Part shown: piece by piece, positions 33,039 through 44,214 of the stretch | How the letters are laid out: each line of letters starts with the position of its first letter | Numbering within the stretch: the stretch's first letter is position 1 | Assembly: GCA_022539475.1 (NCBI GenBank) | Contig: VCMS01000038.1 | Location: 186,001 to 250,000 of the forward strand | From: Gracilaria domingensis | Lineage: Eukaryota; Rhodophyta; Florideophyceae; Gracilariales; Gracilariaceae | DNA length: 64,000 bases | Reading direction: 5' to 3' | Notes under the pieces: generated by a model | Told to the model about the DNA's origin: nothing | Databases searched by the model: none | What the model saw: only the letters and a program-made list of their open reading frames with translations | Program-made: the position numbers and the translations under genes

Positions 33039-33747
33039 GTGCGCAACAACTTTTTTGAGAAAGATTATTTTTTCTTATTGGAAATACGTAATTTAATTAG
33101 TCCTGCAAAACCCGCCTAAAACCAGGAGCTGGTGAAGAGTGGCACTTAACTAGCGGGGGCCACCTACAAATTCTTCCCAAGTTCTTCCAACAGTTCTCTA
33201 TTTCACCCTTTTCCTCCCACCGGCTGGCATCTTAGAAGAAGAAGCGGAAAGCAAGTCAGATTTTGACGCCATGGCCACCGACGGCAGTGCCACGAGCGGC
33301 GTGTCAGAAGTAATAAGCAGGGGCGTATTCGTGACTACATTTTTCTTGCACCTTGAAGTCAAGAAGTCAGACAAATTTGCCGGTAGTCGACCCCAAAGTA
33401 GTCAGAATATAGTCACAAGAGAAAGGCTTTACTTCTACCAGGGAAATGCGGGAAATGAAGAAACTGGTGGAAGTTGAAAATAAGACGTCTGCGTTTTAGT
33501 AAAAGTAAATTAAGCGCTAACATAATTTTGCATAGAGGCAGCGTGACAATGTAAGTTACAATAATTCAGTGACGTTACGAGATACGAAGATGTGCACAAT
33601 ACAGTAGAGGTCGAAAAGAACATTGACTTAGACAATCTCTTAGACGAATCTAACGAAGAGTGTTATAGTAATCTCCTCCCTACTTTCGATGTAATTGTCG
33701 GTGCTTAATTTGGTAGTGTTTTATGATGTTGACGTTGAGCCGTTCTA
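33039..33747. other. Intergenic region
   Basis: AT-rich 3' flank of the FkbM gene and short unsupported frames. A small ORF at 33271 has no recognisable features. Confidence 0.4.
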
Positions 33748-33763
33748 ATTAGACCTACCTCAG
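33748..33763. repeat. Left TIR of the 33.7-kb transposon with ATT duplication
   Basis: ATT then AGACCTACCTCAG; the mirror copy is at 37322-37337. Confidence 0.7.
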
Positions 33764-34074
33764 CATATATACGTATTTCGTTATACTCTTAGTAGCTTAA
33801 GAGAAAACGTAGTTTACAGCATTTGACCAATCTTTTCATACAAACCTTACGTGTCAATATAAATCAATTAAAGTATCAATTCAGTGTTTACGTATTGCTC
33901 CCAGCGATAACCATAGAAAACTCACTAAACTGTAGAAAAGTGTGTCAACTGGAGAAAACTATCTTCACTGTAGATCCCTGGCTTAACTGTAGAAAGGTGC
34001 TAGACGCAATCAGTTCCCTGTACAAATAAACTTTTTTAAACCGTCTACTTACCCTGTAGTCAACCTTTCCAAAA

Positions 34075-37000
34075 ATGGATCCCCAACAAGCGTCCAAACC
34101 GCTGAAATTTATGAAGGACGCAGAACAAGCACGAGTAGCCGAAATTGCATCCTCTTCTGCGGACAATTTCGAAGATTCTGATAAGAAAAACGGTTCAAAC
34201 CGTCCAGTGTTTTACGTTTTCTTTGAAGCTCAATATGAGAAAGGTATTCTTTGAATGACAAATTTCACCAAGATAAAGCTGGAGCATCTCTATACTCGCT
34301 CCAAAAACTTAATCACATATGCTCGGTCGACTGAAAGTGGTCAGAAGTCTTCTATCTCCGCTTTTGATATTTTATTCTTTTCTCTTACGATCTGCAAGAT
34401 GGGTGGAACATGAGCCAATCTGGCTAGATTGTTTCGAATCAAGCCGGCCGCCTTTCAGAAAAACGTGACGTACTTCATAGAGCTCTTTGAAACCAATTTC
34501 TACATTGATTTTTTTATCGAGACAGAAAAAAATACTAGAGCAAACCCAGAAACGAGGATGATTCACAGAATGTCGGCGTCCTGCTCCGTAAATGTGTGAA
34601 GCAATCCCATGAGTGGAGAAACAAGAGCCGCGTCGCTGAAAGCGCATCGACAGAATGTTCAAGCTCCGTTTTTTTACAGTGGTAAAGACGGTAGTAGAAT
34701 CCTCTGGTAGGGCTGTCCCAGGTTAGGTGTAAATCCGGGCAGCACAGTTCTAGGCGTACAGCCGGAAGTACAGTTAAGTTAGAAGTGGCGTCAGATCCAA
34801 ACTTTTTGGCAACCCACTTCGAGTGGAATAATCAGGCTAACAGTGTTGGTCAAAAAGGACAATTAACCAGCCGCGCAGCTTTGCACTGACTCTTTAGATC
34901 AAGAAATATTCTCAGACAATGTGTGTTAAATCTATATAACAGGACAAAGGCCTCTTTTAGGTTTACTTTCCGTACAGTGGCGGCAAAAGCCGCCACTTGT
35001 ATACGGCACTTGAAAATATCAACTAAAATATCTAACTATACGGCGCTGCTGGCCAATACACTACAAGTGTGCATTCGTGGCAAGCTTGCCACGGCGCACC
35101 CGCTATCGGGCCAAACTGTCACACCTGTGCATAAATACAACCATTTCTAGGCAAATCTCAAAATTGGAAATTGCCACAATGCTTCCTCGTAACATGAGTT
35201 GTCGAAACCGGTAACGGATCAACAAATTATGATAAGCATTTCAGTGCATCCCTGTCGAGGGCGTTTTGCTCTACAATAAGGGCAGTCTCAGCGATACAGC
35301 CCTCTGTTTGTGCTCAAGCGAGAGGCAAGTGAGATGTAAGACCGGAGACGGTGACTGGCTATACCTACAGAGGTGAAACCGAGAAAGGAGCGGAGCCCAA
35401 GTAGGTGACGAGATAGAGCCCGGAAGATGGGATCACGAACACTCAAGCCCGTGAACGGTGTACACAGAAACCGACCACGGAGCGGAGCTATGATCCCTGC
35501 AACCGGGTGAAAACAGGGCCGATAGCGGCGCGACGACCACGCAGTGATGCCAACAGAATGTACCAAATTGGGGCCAAAGAGTACCCGTACGGGGGTGGAA
35601 GCGGTACCTAAACCAGGCGAATATGTCCCGAGCGACGCCAATCTTTGGCCACGACGCTCGACGTTAGCCGATATCGGAATAGTACTAAGGAATCAAACAG
35701 TAGGTGCAAGCGTAGGCTTCCTTAAGGACCCTGAGGTGTAGATATGTCGAGACCAGTCGTGGTTACCCTCCGCGAGGGGTAGTGAACTTACGTAGGCAAC
35801 AATATCCATAGCCTGGTCCTGAGAGATAGGACGCGACTCAGGTGAGTTTACTTGGTGGGCTCCAGGGCGAGATGGCCTGAACCTATATAGGAATCTACCA
35901 AGAATTAAGCTATTACTAACTACAGTTGTGGTGTGGACCTCTCGAGGTTCGAACCGGTGTATGACCCAGTGTCAGGGTTCCTGTGCACAACCCCGGCGGG
36001 TACACCTTGAGTATCTACAATACACCTCGGCTACGAAGTCCAGCAACCGCTCGTGTCCGTGAGCCAATTCCAACAGCTACCTACAAAGGTTTCTGCAACT
36101 TCTTCCAAAAACTAACCCAAAAAATGGGGGTGCTATTCATAGTGTGCGCCACGTCACCCAAGGGGGTCAGTGCTCATTATGAGATGCATCTTGCGCCGAT
36201 TACCTGATCGTGTTTGCTCCACAAAAAGTATACGATGGGTTTCGTTTTGAGAAAAGGTCGTTGTTTCAAGAACTTTTCACATGCATGGTATGCCACGGAT
36301 GTTATCTTTCTGCATGGTAATCGTCCTTTGTGCTCTATGGATGACGGCAAAAAGTACTATAGCGGGTAGCATAAGCTTTATGGGCAGAAGTTTGAAGTGT
36401 CGGTTCTTTCATGTGGTGTTGCAATCAACTGCACAGACCCGCACCCTGGCTCTGTGGCAGACAGTACTATATTTCGAACTAATTTGAGGTTCCATCGTTC
36501 TGCGTTACAGAAGCGAGAGGGCGAAGCGAGTCTGCAGGATGACGGTAGAGGTTTGGATAGTTTTCCGGCATCATGATCTGTGATAATGGACAAGGGCGAC
36601 ACTGGATTGCATACAATCGTGTGTTCTGTTATTCACAAGAAGAAGCCTCAAAATAGCTTCTTGTCCTATGCGGAAAGTCATACAAATCGCAGCATTTGCT
36701 ACAGACAGGATTATTGTGGAGAATTATTTTGGACGTTTGCAAGGCCTCTGGAACTTGCTTGGATCTATATGGAAATGGGAACGCTCAAGTTTACGGACAT
36801 TTTTTTAGGTTTCTTTTGGCTGTAACAAACTATCATATCATGAAGAACCCGCTAAGAAAGGAAGATGGAGAGTTTTTTCCTAAGTGCAAAGATCGACTCT
36901 ACTCTATCGGCGTTAAAGGAGAAGAAGAACGCAATGAGTATCGTCAGCGCGCTTACAAAAGAAGGAGGACTAAGATTCTGGGCGATATTACTAATCATCA

Positions 37001-37106
37001 TGCAGAAGACATGGCTGACTCTGAAATCGTACCTAAACAAGTTGAGCAGCAGTACCAGTTTCCTGACTCCGAAGATGAAACAGTACCCCCTCCCAACTTG
37101 ATTTGA
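34075..37106 (+). pseudogene. DDE transposase pseudogene (Tnp_4-like), interrupted by a solo LTR
   Basis: Fragments in several plus-strand frames line up as one transposase. An N-terminal part near 34075 begins MDPQQASKPLKF. Next comes FDILFFSLTICKMGGT, then ANLARLFRIKPAAFQK after a TGA at 34411 that stands for Trp. After the LTR come WYATDVIFLHGNRP (about 36280), KKYYSG then HKLYGQKFEVSVL with a TAG at 36367, DPHPGSVADSTIF, and VIMDKGD with a preceding TGA (36574) at another Trp position. Finally there is IIVENYFGRLQGLWNLLGS, holding the catalytic Glu (about 36715), and a C-terminal block LAVTNYHIMKNPLRKEDG. At least two frameshifts (near 36695 and 36795) are present. It is clearly dead. Confidence 0.72.
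35275..36010. repeat. Probable solo LTR related to the G2 LTR
   Basis: Phrases shared in order with the 983-bp G2 LTR include CAGCGAT, CTCAAGCG, GTAAGACCG and a CAACCCC-GCGGGTAC block near 35990. The similarity is patchy, so this is an old or distant relative. It splits the transposase pseudogene, as a nested insertion would. No internal Gypsy sequence adjoins it. Confidence 0.35.
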
Positions 37107-37337
37107 GGTCTCTATAAGCTGTGAAGCTTTCTACGATTATACATAGTTTTCTACAGTTACCTCACCTTTCTATAGATTTGAATTCTGTTTACAGAATAAA
37201 GACAACTCTAAGTTATGGTCTTTTTCTGCCTGTAAACGTGATATCTATAGAAATCTAGATAATCTCGCGTAACTTTATACTTTCATAAGATGTTCATATT
37301 TTGTCGATACAGAGATATACACTGAGGTAGGTCTATT

Positions 37338-37583
37338 AATTGTTCCATTCTAGGAGCCAATCATGCATTGAAACGTCGTTTTAGCATCGTTCGTAGAAAT
37401 ACAGTCCGCATGAATATTCCAAAGAAAAGTCTTCCTTGAAATGTTTCCCGCCTTTTTCTTACCATTTCGTCGCATTTGTTGCTCTTGCTGCCTGGTAAAA
37501 TGCACCTGCGCATTATGTGCGATTTGTTGAAGATTAGAGCTATTCTGTTGGTTGGGAGGCGCATTATTGCTGTCATTTTCTAG
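37338..37583. other. Intergenic spacer
   Basis: Nothing recognised. Confidence 0.3.
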
Positions 37584-38168
37584 TGGAGGTTGGTTCCTAG
37601 ACTATAAGGAACGATTTTTTGTCTGCATTCTAAGTAGAACTGACGTAGAGATAGACCCGAATGCGAGAGAATAAATGATGAAAAGAGAGTGTAGAGCAGA
37701 CCCGATTCGGGTGAGGTGCTTTTGGTACTCCCTATAGGGATGGACTCGCTCGTGCGAGGTGAAGTGATGAAGTGGATGATGACCCCATCATGGGAGGAAT
37801 GGTCACTGGCTTTTGCATGGACCTTCACAGGTGGAATGGATGTTGGAACCTTTGGATGGTTTGAACACGTGCAAGGTGTGTAGTATGCATGGGCGCATTG
37901 TACCAAGAGGTACCCTGACAGTGGGTGATCCACGTGTATGGACCTCATGAGGTGTGCACTACTTTAGTTAATATTGTTAGTTTAATGTGTAGTTAGACCT
38001 ACTTAGGTGAGCGCGACCTCGCCGTCGCGAGCGCTTAGTAAAGTCAACCAAGTCTCGCTTCGAGAACTGCCACTCTGAAGTGGGAACACTTGAGACTCAT
38101 CTCTTGAGTGTGGGCCCTTGTCGTCGCTGCCCTTGCCGGTGCACAACTCCACACGGAGGGTCACCACA
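37584..38168 (+). repeat. Candidate Copia 5' LTR
   Basis: The segment starts TGGAGGTTGG and ends ACCACA, and a Copia-type primer-binding site follows two bases later. It is dense in short dyads (ACCTCATGAGGT, GTACC-AAGAG-GTACC). The left end is uncertain and no partner LTR was found. Confidence 0.35.
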
Positions 38169-38170
38169 AG

Positions 38171-38184
38171 TGGTATCAGTGCGC
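38171..38184 (+). promoter_or_regulatory. Candidate primer-binding site (initiator tRNA-Met type)
   Basis: TGGTATCAGTGCGC resembles the usual Copia PBS, TGGTATCAGAGC, complementary to initiator tRNA-Met. It sits just after a CCACA LTR-like end. Confidence 0.45.
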
Positions 38185-38939
38185 AAACTCCCCTTGGGAA
38201 GCCTTAGGATCTCTGAATACCCAGTGAGGGTGGACCTTTTGTTTGTTTCTTATTCCTGAGTGCAGGACAGATTTCCGCCCCAGTATTGGGTTCTTTTGTT
38301 GTTTTTCTTTCGTTCTTCCCCGTCTTTCGGGCCTGTTGCCTGCTTGCGCACGGCCCTCGACTCTCTTTTCCTGGATCTTTCTTTCCCTTTCCCTTTCCGG
38401 GCTACGCCTCCTCTTGGAGTCTACAGTCCACTCTCTCGAGTTTCCCTACCTTTTTCCCCATTCTTTCTGGGTCTTTCCTACCTTTCTGGCTTCTCTATTT
38501 CACCTCTGTAGGTTCTACCTCAGCCCACTACTTGCTTTACACCCAGGTTCTCGGTGGCAACAGAGGCTCTGCAGCCCAGCTTCCATCCCAACAGGGAGCA
38601 GGATCTCGAACGTCCTGTGCGTGTTTCCCGTTTCCCGGCTTGCACCACAGAAAGTTTAGGCAGATTATGAAAGTCAGAACTGCTGATACGTTGTTCAACA
38701 CCTCCGTTTGCCCAATGTTTCTACTTTAGACCTCTCGAAGATCATCTCAAGTCGCATGCAGCGGCCTTAGACAACGCTGACAACAGTTTCTGACTACGAA
38801 AACAATGTGGGAGTCAGTCAGTCAAAGTCAGTGTGAAAACGGCAGTAGTCAGTAAGTCACCGATACGGGACTGGTAATAAGAATATCGGTCAAGAATCGT
38901 CCTTCACTGCCAATATAGTAATATCTGTTATTAGTCGCA
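38185..38939. other. Pyrimidine-rich leader-like sequence without a supported gene
   Basis: From 38240 to 38640 the plus strand is C/T-rich with overlapping open frames in all three phases. These are compositional artefacts, not genes. This may be the untranslated leader of the truncated Copia element to its left. Confidence 0.35.
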
Positions 38940-39185
38940 TTATACTCTAAAATTTGTGCTTAAAATAAAACCTTGATAAAAGTGCGCTACTGCCTGGGCA
39001 GGTACCTTAACCGACATTGTTTCCGTCACCGATTCGTTCCACTGCGCGGTAAAAGTCATCCCAAAGTTGAATTGTGCTCCGGATGTGACGAACAACGCGG
39101 AAGCTTCCATGTATAATGAGGATGACAAACTGTGTGCCTGAGTAAGCGTGAAGCCGCTTGTCACTGCGCGCGCGACCACGTTGAT
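38940..39185 (-). pseudogene. Beta-rich protein fragment, possibly aerolysin-like fold
   Basis: About 80 codons on the minus strand, closed upstream by a TGA and lacking an ATG start. The product has alternating polar and hydrophobic residues (FNFGMTFTAQWNESVTETMS, then VKVPAQAVAHFYQGF). That pattern recalls the membrane-insertion strands and VPP-type turn of aerolysin-like beta proteins. The resemblance is of pattern only. It could be an isolated exon or a gene fragment. No partner is seen nearby. Confidence 0.25.
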
Positions 39186-39616
39186 TCAGCTAATGAATAT
39201 GTGTTGTCCAGCACTCCTAAAGAATGGATACTTGCCTTCCAAAGCACAATTGCACGTAAGTAGGGAGACTGACCCTTACGCAAAGACAAAATTCGTATGT
39301 TCTTCACTGAAAAATGATACAGTAAGAATAAAATCGATTTTCAAATTTAGTTTCCCATATCCCAGAGAACTGAACATATACCCTTGTCAAAAAGACATGG
39401 AATAGGTCAAAAATGTGTATTTTGGAACTGGCACAACTATGTAAATCTTTAAGACTACCACCTAAACATTTGCACATTGAAAGATGCTACTCTTCTCTTC
39501 TTTACGGTGCTTTTTCATGTTATAAAATCATATAGTTTTTGAGATGTGTTCCTCACAAGTCATGTTACCAAACGCTGCGCATTCGAGCCAAATGGCAGCA
39601 TTCTTGTCCAATTTTT

Positions 39617-39675
39617 TGGAATAGCACCTTATCCAAATAGAAGAGCCCCTCTTCCATGGACAAGGTGCTATTCCA
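39617..39675. repeat. 59-base hairpin with nested inner stem
   Basis: Outer arms TGGAATAGCACCTTATCCA and TGGACAAGGTGCTATTCCA pair with one wobble. The intervening 21 bases contain a second stem, GAAGAG/CTCTTC. It would fold as a miRNA-precursor-like hairpin in RNA. Expression is unknown. Confidence 0.6.
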
Positions 39676-40205
39676 TGTGCACACTACAGTACAGCATGAC
39701 ATTGCTGTACACATAATTCTCTCCCAGAACCATGATTTATTATTATGCCCATGTCGCAAAACAAAACACAACCCGAAGAACTTATGGATACATTAGACCT
39801 ACCTAAGTAAACGTGACAATTTGGTTAAAATATTACATTTCTATATATAACTAACTTGAGTATACTTGGTTTTGCTGTGTTATAGCGATTCAAGAAACAA
39901 AGAGAAATTTATTTGGAATTTATCGATGCGTGTGCTGAAAGTAGAGAACGCAGTTTTCAATAGATTTATTTTGCTTCTATCAGTGTCAGCCAATTTGTAG
40001 ATGAATGCCTCTTTTGTAGTTGATTGCCTATCATCGTACTTGAGAATCTTCATAGACAGCATGTATATGAAGACGCCGTATAGAACGTGACAGCTCAAAA
40101 GTCTGAATTGCTCGAAAACGTACGAAACGATAGTTTTGTAAGAGTTCAGGGTGATGACCACCTATCTACAGTAGACTAAGTTTGCTATAGTAGGGGCAGT
40201 CATCT

Positions 40206-40257
40206 ACTAAAAAACAGGATTTCTACCATTACATATGGTAGAAATCCTTTTTTTAGT
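40206..40257. repeat. 52-base hairpin
   Basis: Arms ACTAAAAAACAGGATTTCTA and its complement, continuing through CCAT/ATGG, surround a TACAT loop. The outer A-run/T-run parts pair with one bulge. It ends in a T tract (TTTTTTT). Confidence 0.6.
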
Positions 40258-40920
40258 CTAAAAAAGACTAGGTATTTTATAAATAACTGTGCTTTTAAAC
40301 AGAAGGTCAATAATACTTACTTCGGTCTATTTTTCAGTGTGAGGCTTATTCTGAGTTCTACAATGCTGCTTCCTAAAGCACGTTACTTGAAATATTGCAC
40401 ATTTACTTCCATTGCTTCTCACAAAATTAAGTTATTGAGAGTTTTCCAAAACAAATTAACAAATAAGAACATCTACAATATCACATCCGCAAAAGATATT
40501 TATCACACAACATTCGCATCATTCATATTTTTTAAGTTATAAATAACAAAGAGTTGCTGTAAAAAGAAGTTTACCTGCAACATGATTAAATAAAAATTAG
40601 AATATAGCCTTTATACTCAATTTCGATGTAGTATCTTGAATAAAATTTATTACTACTACCAAGTGTTTCGATAAGGAAAACATCGGAAAACGCCCGGACC
40701 GCATTAATATAGATACAAAAATACTGAAAACTCACATTTCTTTTTTCTTTTCCATACCAGAAAAGAGGCCGATAAAACCAACTACGGCGAGTAGCCTAGT
40801 ATACAACTTTGTAGCTGCAGTTCTTTTGCCTGAATTAATTGGACATCATAAGATGCAGAACGTTTATTTTTCTATTCGTTTAGCCTTTTACGCTTTTTGA
40901 ATTATATCTGTCATCGGTTT

Positions 40921-41190
40921 CTCAGTAAGTGCTCTGAGCGGCTGACGTGCTGCGGTCGTGAATTGTATTTGAATATTTGTACTTAGTTTGTATTTGAAAG
41001 TTTGTGCTTAGATATGGGTGGCGCCCATTTAAGTTTGTATCTTTGTTTACATGGCGCCCGCTCTAGTTTGCATTATGTTGCAACACTTGGTTTACATAGA
41101 GTCTGTAGGCTTGGATCTGTGTCTATATAAGACCCAGGGTGCTCTTGGTCGCATGGCTAACTCCAAGCCAACTCAATTAAAGCTTTTCTC
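40921..41190 (+). repeat. C2 5' LTR
   Basis: Nearly identical to 55646-55919, starting around TCAGTAAGTG and including GGCGCCCATTTAAGTTTGTA and the TATA box. Exact ends are unresolved; homology runs to the CTCTCTAAGA near 41198. Confidence 0.8.
41124..41130 (+). promoter_or_regulatory. TATA box in C2 5' LTR
   Basis: TATATAAG within CTATATAAGACCC; the same box is at 55845 in the 3' LTR. The position suits the Copia promoter. Confidence 0.55.
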
Positions 41191-41265
41191 TCTAAGAGGT
41201 TGTGAGCACCTCATCGTAACCTGTGCAACGTTTCGCAATATCAATCAATCAGTACTTGTGTTATT

Positions 41266-44214
41266 ATGAAGTCCGAGAGAGTCAAGATAAAACCTTTCGA
41301 GGAGTCGCACGACTACAAGTTGTGGCGCGTGCGCATTGAAGCGGCTTGTGATGCAAAAGGAATTGGTTCTGTTCTTAAGCATGGCCGTAATCCGTTTAGC
41401 ACTGATGATGAGAAGAAGAAAGAATTTGAGTTCAATCAGAAGAAGGCTAGTGGCCTTATTGTCTCGGCTTTGTCAGATGAAGCATTTCGAGTTGTCCAAT
41501 TGGAAATTGGAAATCCGAACAGAATGCTTAAGCGTTCAGATGATCGATATGCATCTAAATCAACGGCTTCTCGCATTTCAAAAATGTGCGAGCTTGTGAC
41601 CTTGCGATATTCTGATATCAATCAGAACCTGGGCCGTCATGTAGATAAGATGGCGAGCATTGTACAGCAGCTAGCTGCAATGAATACGGAACTTCCAGAA
41701 GAACTTACCGTTGCTTTGTTGGTCTCATCGATTACTGCACAGGAGTTAAATCCTGTTTGTGCAGCAATCAAAACCTTGTCTCCGGAGAATACGACGTGGG
41801 ACGTCGTCGCTCGTTTGTTAGATGAGCAGAAGTCCGCCGGTAAGGTACGAACGGAGCGTGTGTATGCGAACGCACCTGGCCGAATGTGTGTGCTTTATGT
41901 AAGAAAGACAATCACACTACGGAAACATGCTTTCTCAACCCGTTGTACTCTAAGAACAAACTGGGTATTGAAGTTTCTAATTTTGAGAAAGACAGTACCT
42001 CTCGTGACAAGAAGGTCATCAACAACGGAAAGGTAAAAGAGAACAGAAGCCGTGCTGCAGTTGCTCGTGCTATGAGAGCCAATGCGTCACCTAGACTATC
42101 GATTATGTTGGATTCAGGAACGACCACTCACATGACACCGTCTGCGGATGACCTCAACGATCGAAGCGCATGCCATGTTCCGATATCATTAGGAGATGAC
42201 TCGGAAATTGTGGCAACCGAAAGAGGATCTCGTTCAGTTACTTGAAATTTTGATGGTATCAACACTTCAGTTAATCTGAGTAATACCCTTTCATCACCTC
42301 AACTTGCAATAAGTTTGTTGTCGATTCCAGCTCTAGCATCCAAAGCTCTCGGCGTACTTTTTTTGCCGACAATGGCCTTTATCATCGACCTTGAAGAGAA
42401 CCTTAGGATAATTGGGGTTTCTCCTAGGCAGTCTGATGGACTTTACTACATTTCTGCGGACTGTTCATCTTCTGAACGAAGTACATCGCCACACCCAAAC
42501 GTCAACATAGTCGCCATGATGGCAAAGGTACGCGAAATTGCAGAGCAATCTCAAGATGAAGACGATGAGTGTGAATCTGTGGATGCTACTCAAGGTTCAG
42601 AGGTTATCTCTATGGACGAAGTGCCGGATCTTGAGGATGTTATCGATGTTGCTAATGCACCGGTAAGTAATCCTGACCATTGCGCCGAGACCAATGTTGT
42701 GGCAACATCGAAAGATGAGGAGCAACTTTGGCATCGTCGTTCTTCACATACAGTCTCTACCTCACAGGTGAGGAGACTGATGAAGGATCAGATTATTCCA
42801 ACTTCATCAACATGTTGGAATGCATCCCCTGTGTATCTGGTAAGTTCAAGAAGTCTTTTCGCGGATCTCTCAGTACTGCCTCACATCGTGGTCATCTTCA
42901 TACAGAAATCACTACCGCAGGGACAGGTTCTCATGATGGATTCAAGAACTACATCTTTAATGTTGATGAATACACTAGATTCCTCTTCACAAGGCCTCTT
43001 CGTCTCAAAAGTGAAGCTTCTGAAGCTATTTTCGAGTATGTCAAGTGGTTTGAACGTCATTTAGGAGCTTTGATTCGGTCCTTGCACTCTGATGGGGGTT
43101 CGGAGTTTTTCAGAGCTCAGAAGAGGTTAAGAAAAGAAGTAGTTAACATATCTACGACTTCTCCTTATACTCCATCTTCTAGCGGACTGGCTGAACTCCA
43201 TATATCTTTACCGATGGGACCAGTCCGAGCGTGCCTCAGCAAGCTAACCTGCCAATCTCATTCTGGACTGATGCTCTTGCACAGTACACAGTGGCAAAGA
43301 ATGCTGTGGTACACACAACAACTGCAAAGATTCCATATGTATCTCTTCTCAAGGAAAAGCCCAGTTACATTAAGCATTTACTTGTATTTGGCTGCCGTGT
43401 ATTGGTTATGGTTCAAGAAGATCAATTGAAGAAGTTTGACTCACGTCTCGTTGAAGGTATCAATCTTGGACATACACAAGGTGGACTATATAAGGTACTT
43501 ACCAATGCTGTAGTAACGGTTACGAAGCACGTGAGATTCATTGAGAACGAATTTCCAGGCTTGTATAATCTTAGTGCAAATGATTCCATTCCACCCGCCC
43601 TTCCTTCAGCATCTCCGTGCTCTGTACAAGATTTTTCTGAAGACGTGGAGTCCATTTCATCAAGTGATATTCCAGATCTTGTTTTTGATTCAGACTCTGA
43701 GGTATCAGAAATTAATGATACAAGTTCTGCAGATCCGAATGATATTCACTCATCTCACTCTTCTGATGCAGAAATGTACACTCATTTTCCTTCCAGACAG
43801 TCTCCATACAACCCAGACAGTGGAGAATATGATTCACATGATGATTTTGAGGATGCAGTTGACGAAGAAATCTCAATGGTGCCAGTTGAACGAAGTAATG
43901 CTGCTCTGCCGCAGGCGATTAGCACTTCGGATGCCCCTTCATTGAAGGAAGCTCTTCGTTCACCTGAGGCTGAATTTTGGAAGGCTGCAATTGAAACTGA
44001 GTTCGAAACTATCAGCAAGCTAGGCACTTATGAAGAAGTTGATGGACAACACGGACGCCCGATTCCATCTGGTGTAATTTTGCTATTGAAGCGCGACCAT
44101 ACCGGTGCCCCTGCACGTTTCAAAGCACGTCTGGTTGCCAAAGGCAATTTCCAGAACAGTGCAGAAGCAGATAATCTTTACCCTCCAGTTCTCAACTTTG
44201 AAGTCTTTCGTTTG
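41266..44214 (+). pseudogene. C2 gag-pol, front part (gag, protease, integrase, start of RT)
   Basis: The frame starts with ATG 41266 (MKSERVKIKPFEE), a Copia gag of about 205 residues. A frameshift near 41880 leads to the zinc knuckle CALCKKDNHTTETC and protease LDSGTTTHMTP. A stop at 42243 and a shift follow. Then come a pre-integrase part with LWHRRSSHT, the zinc CIPC, and the integrase core (NVDEYTRF, HSDGGSEF, SPYTPSSSGLAE) split by shifts near 42760 and 43230. Next are an acidic linker and the RT start (PEAEFWKAAIETEF, FKARLVAKGNF, PPVLNFEVFRL). It is cut by the G2 LTR at 44215. At least four frame changes make it a pseudogene. Confidence 0.85.

Larger units (their letters stand above)
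33751..37334 (+). mobile_element. DNA transposon with TIRs, 3-bp duplication and decayed DDE transposase
   Basis: The ends are inverted repeats: AGACCTACCTCAGCATATAT at 33751, and the reverse complement AGACCTACCTCAGTGTATAT ending at 37334. Both flanks carry ATT (33748-33750 and 37335-37337), a 3-bp duplication as made by PIF/Harbinger-like elements. Inside is a plus-strand DDE transposase pseudogene, and within that a probable solo LTR. The 3.58-kb span, ends and content agree with one old insertion. Confidence 0.75.
39186..40920. other. AT-rich intergenic region with hairpins
   Basis: No supported gene. Two strong hairpins are listed separately. AGACCTACCTAAG at 39794 and AGACCTACTTAG at 37996 resemble the TIR of the 33.7-kb transposon, but both point the same way and do not delimit an element. 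Confidence 0.4.

Noticed and set aside
35940-35960. tRNA T-arm (GGTTCGAACC)
   Set aside because: No acceptor, D or anticodon arms can be arranged around it. It lies in LTR-like sequence.
38243-38729. Three overlapping plus-strand ORFs of 80-147 codons
   Set aside because: All three phases are open in pyrimidine-rich sequence, so the openness is compositional.
37994-39806. A second transposon bounded by AGACCTACYTA motifs
   Set aside because: The two motifs at 37996 and 39794 are in the same orientation, so they are not terminal inverted repeats of one element.
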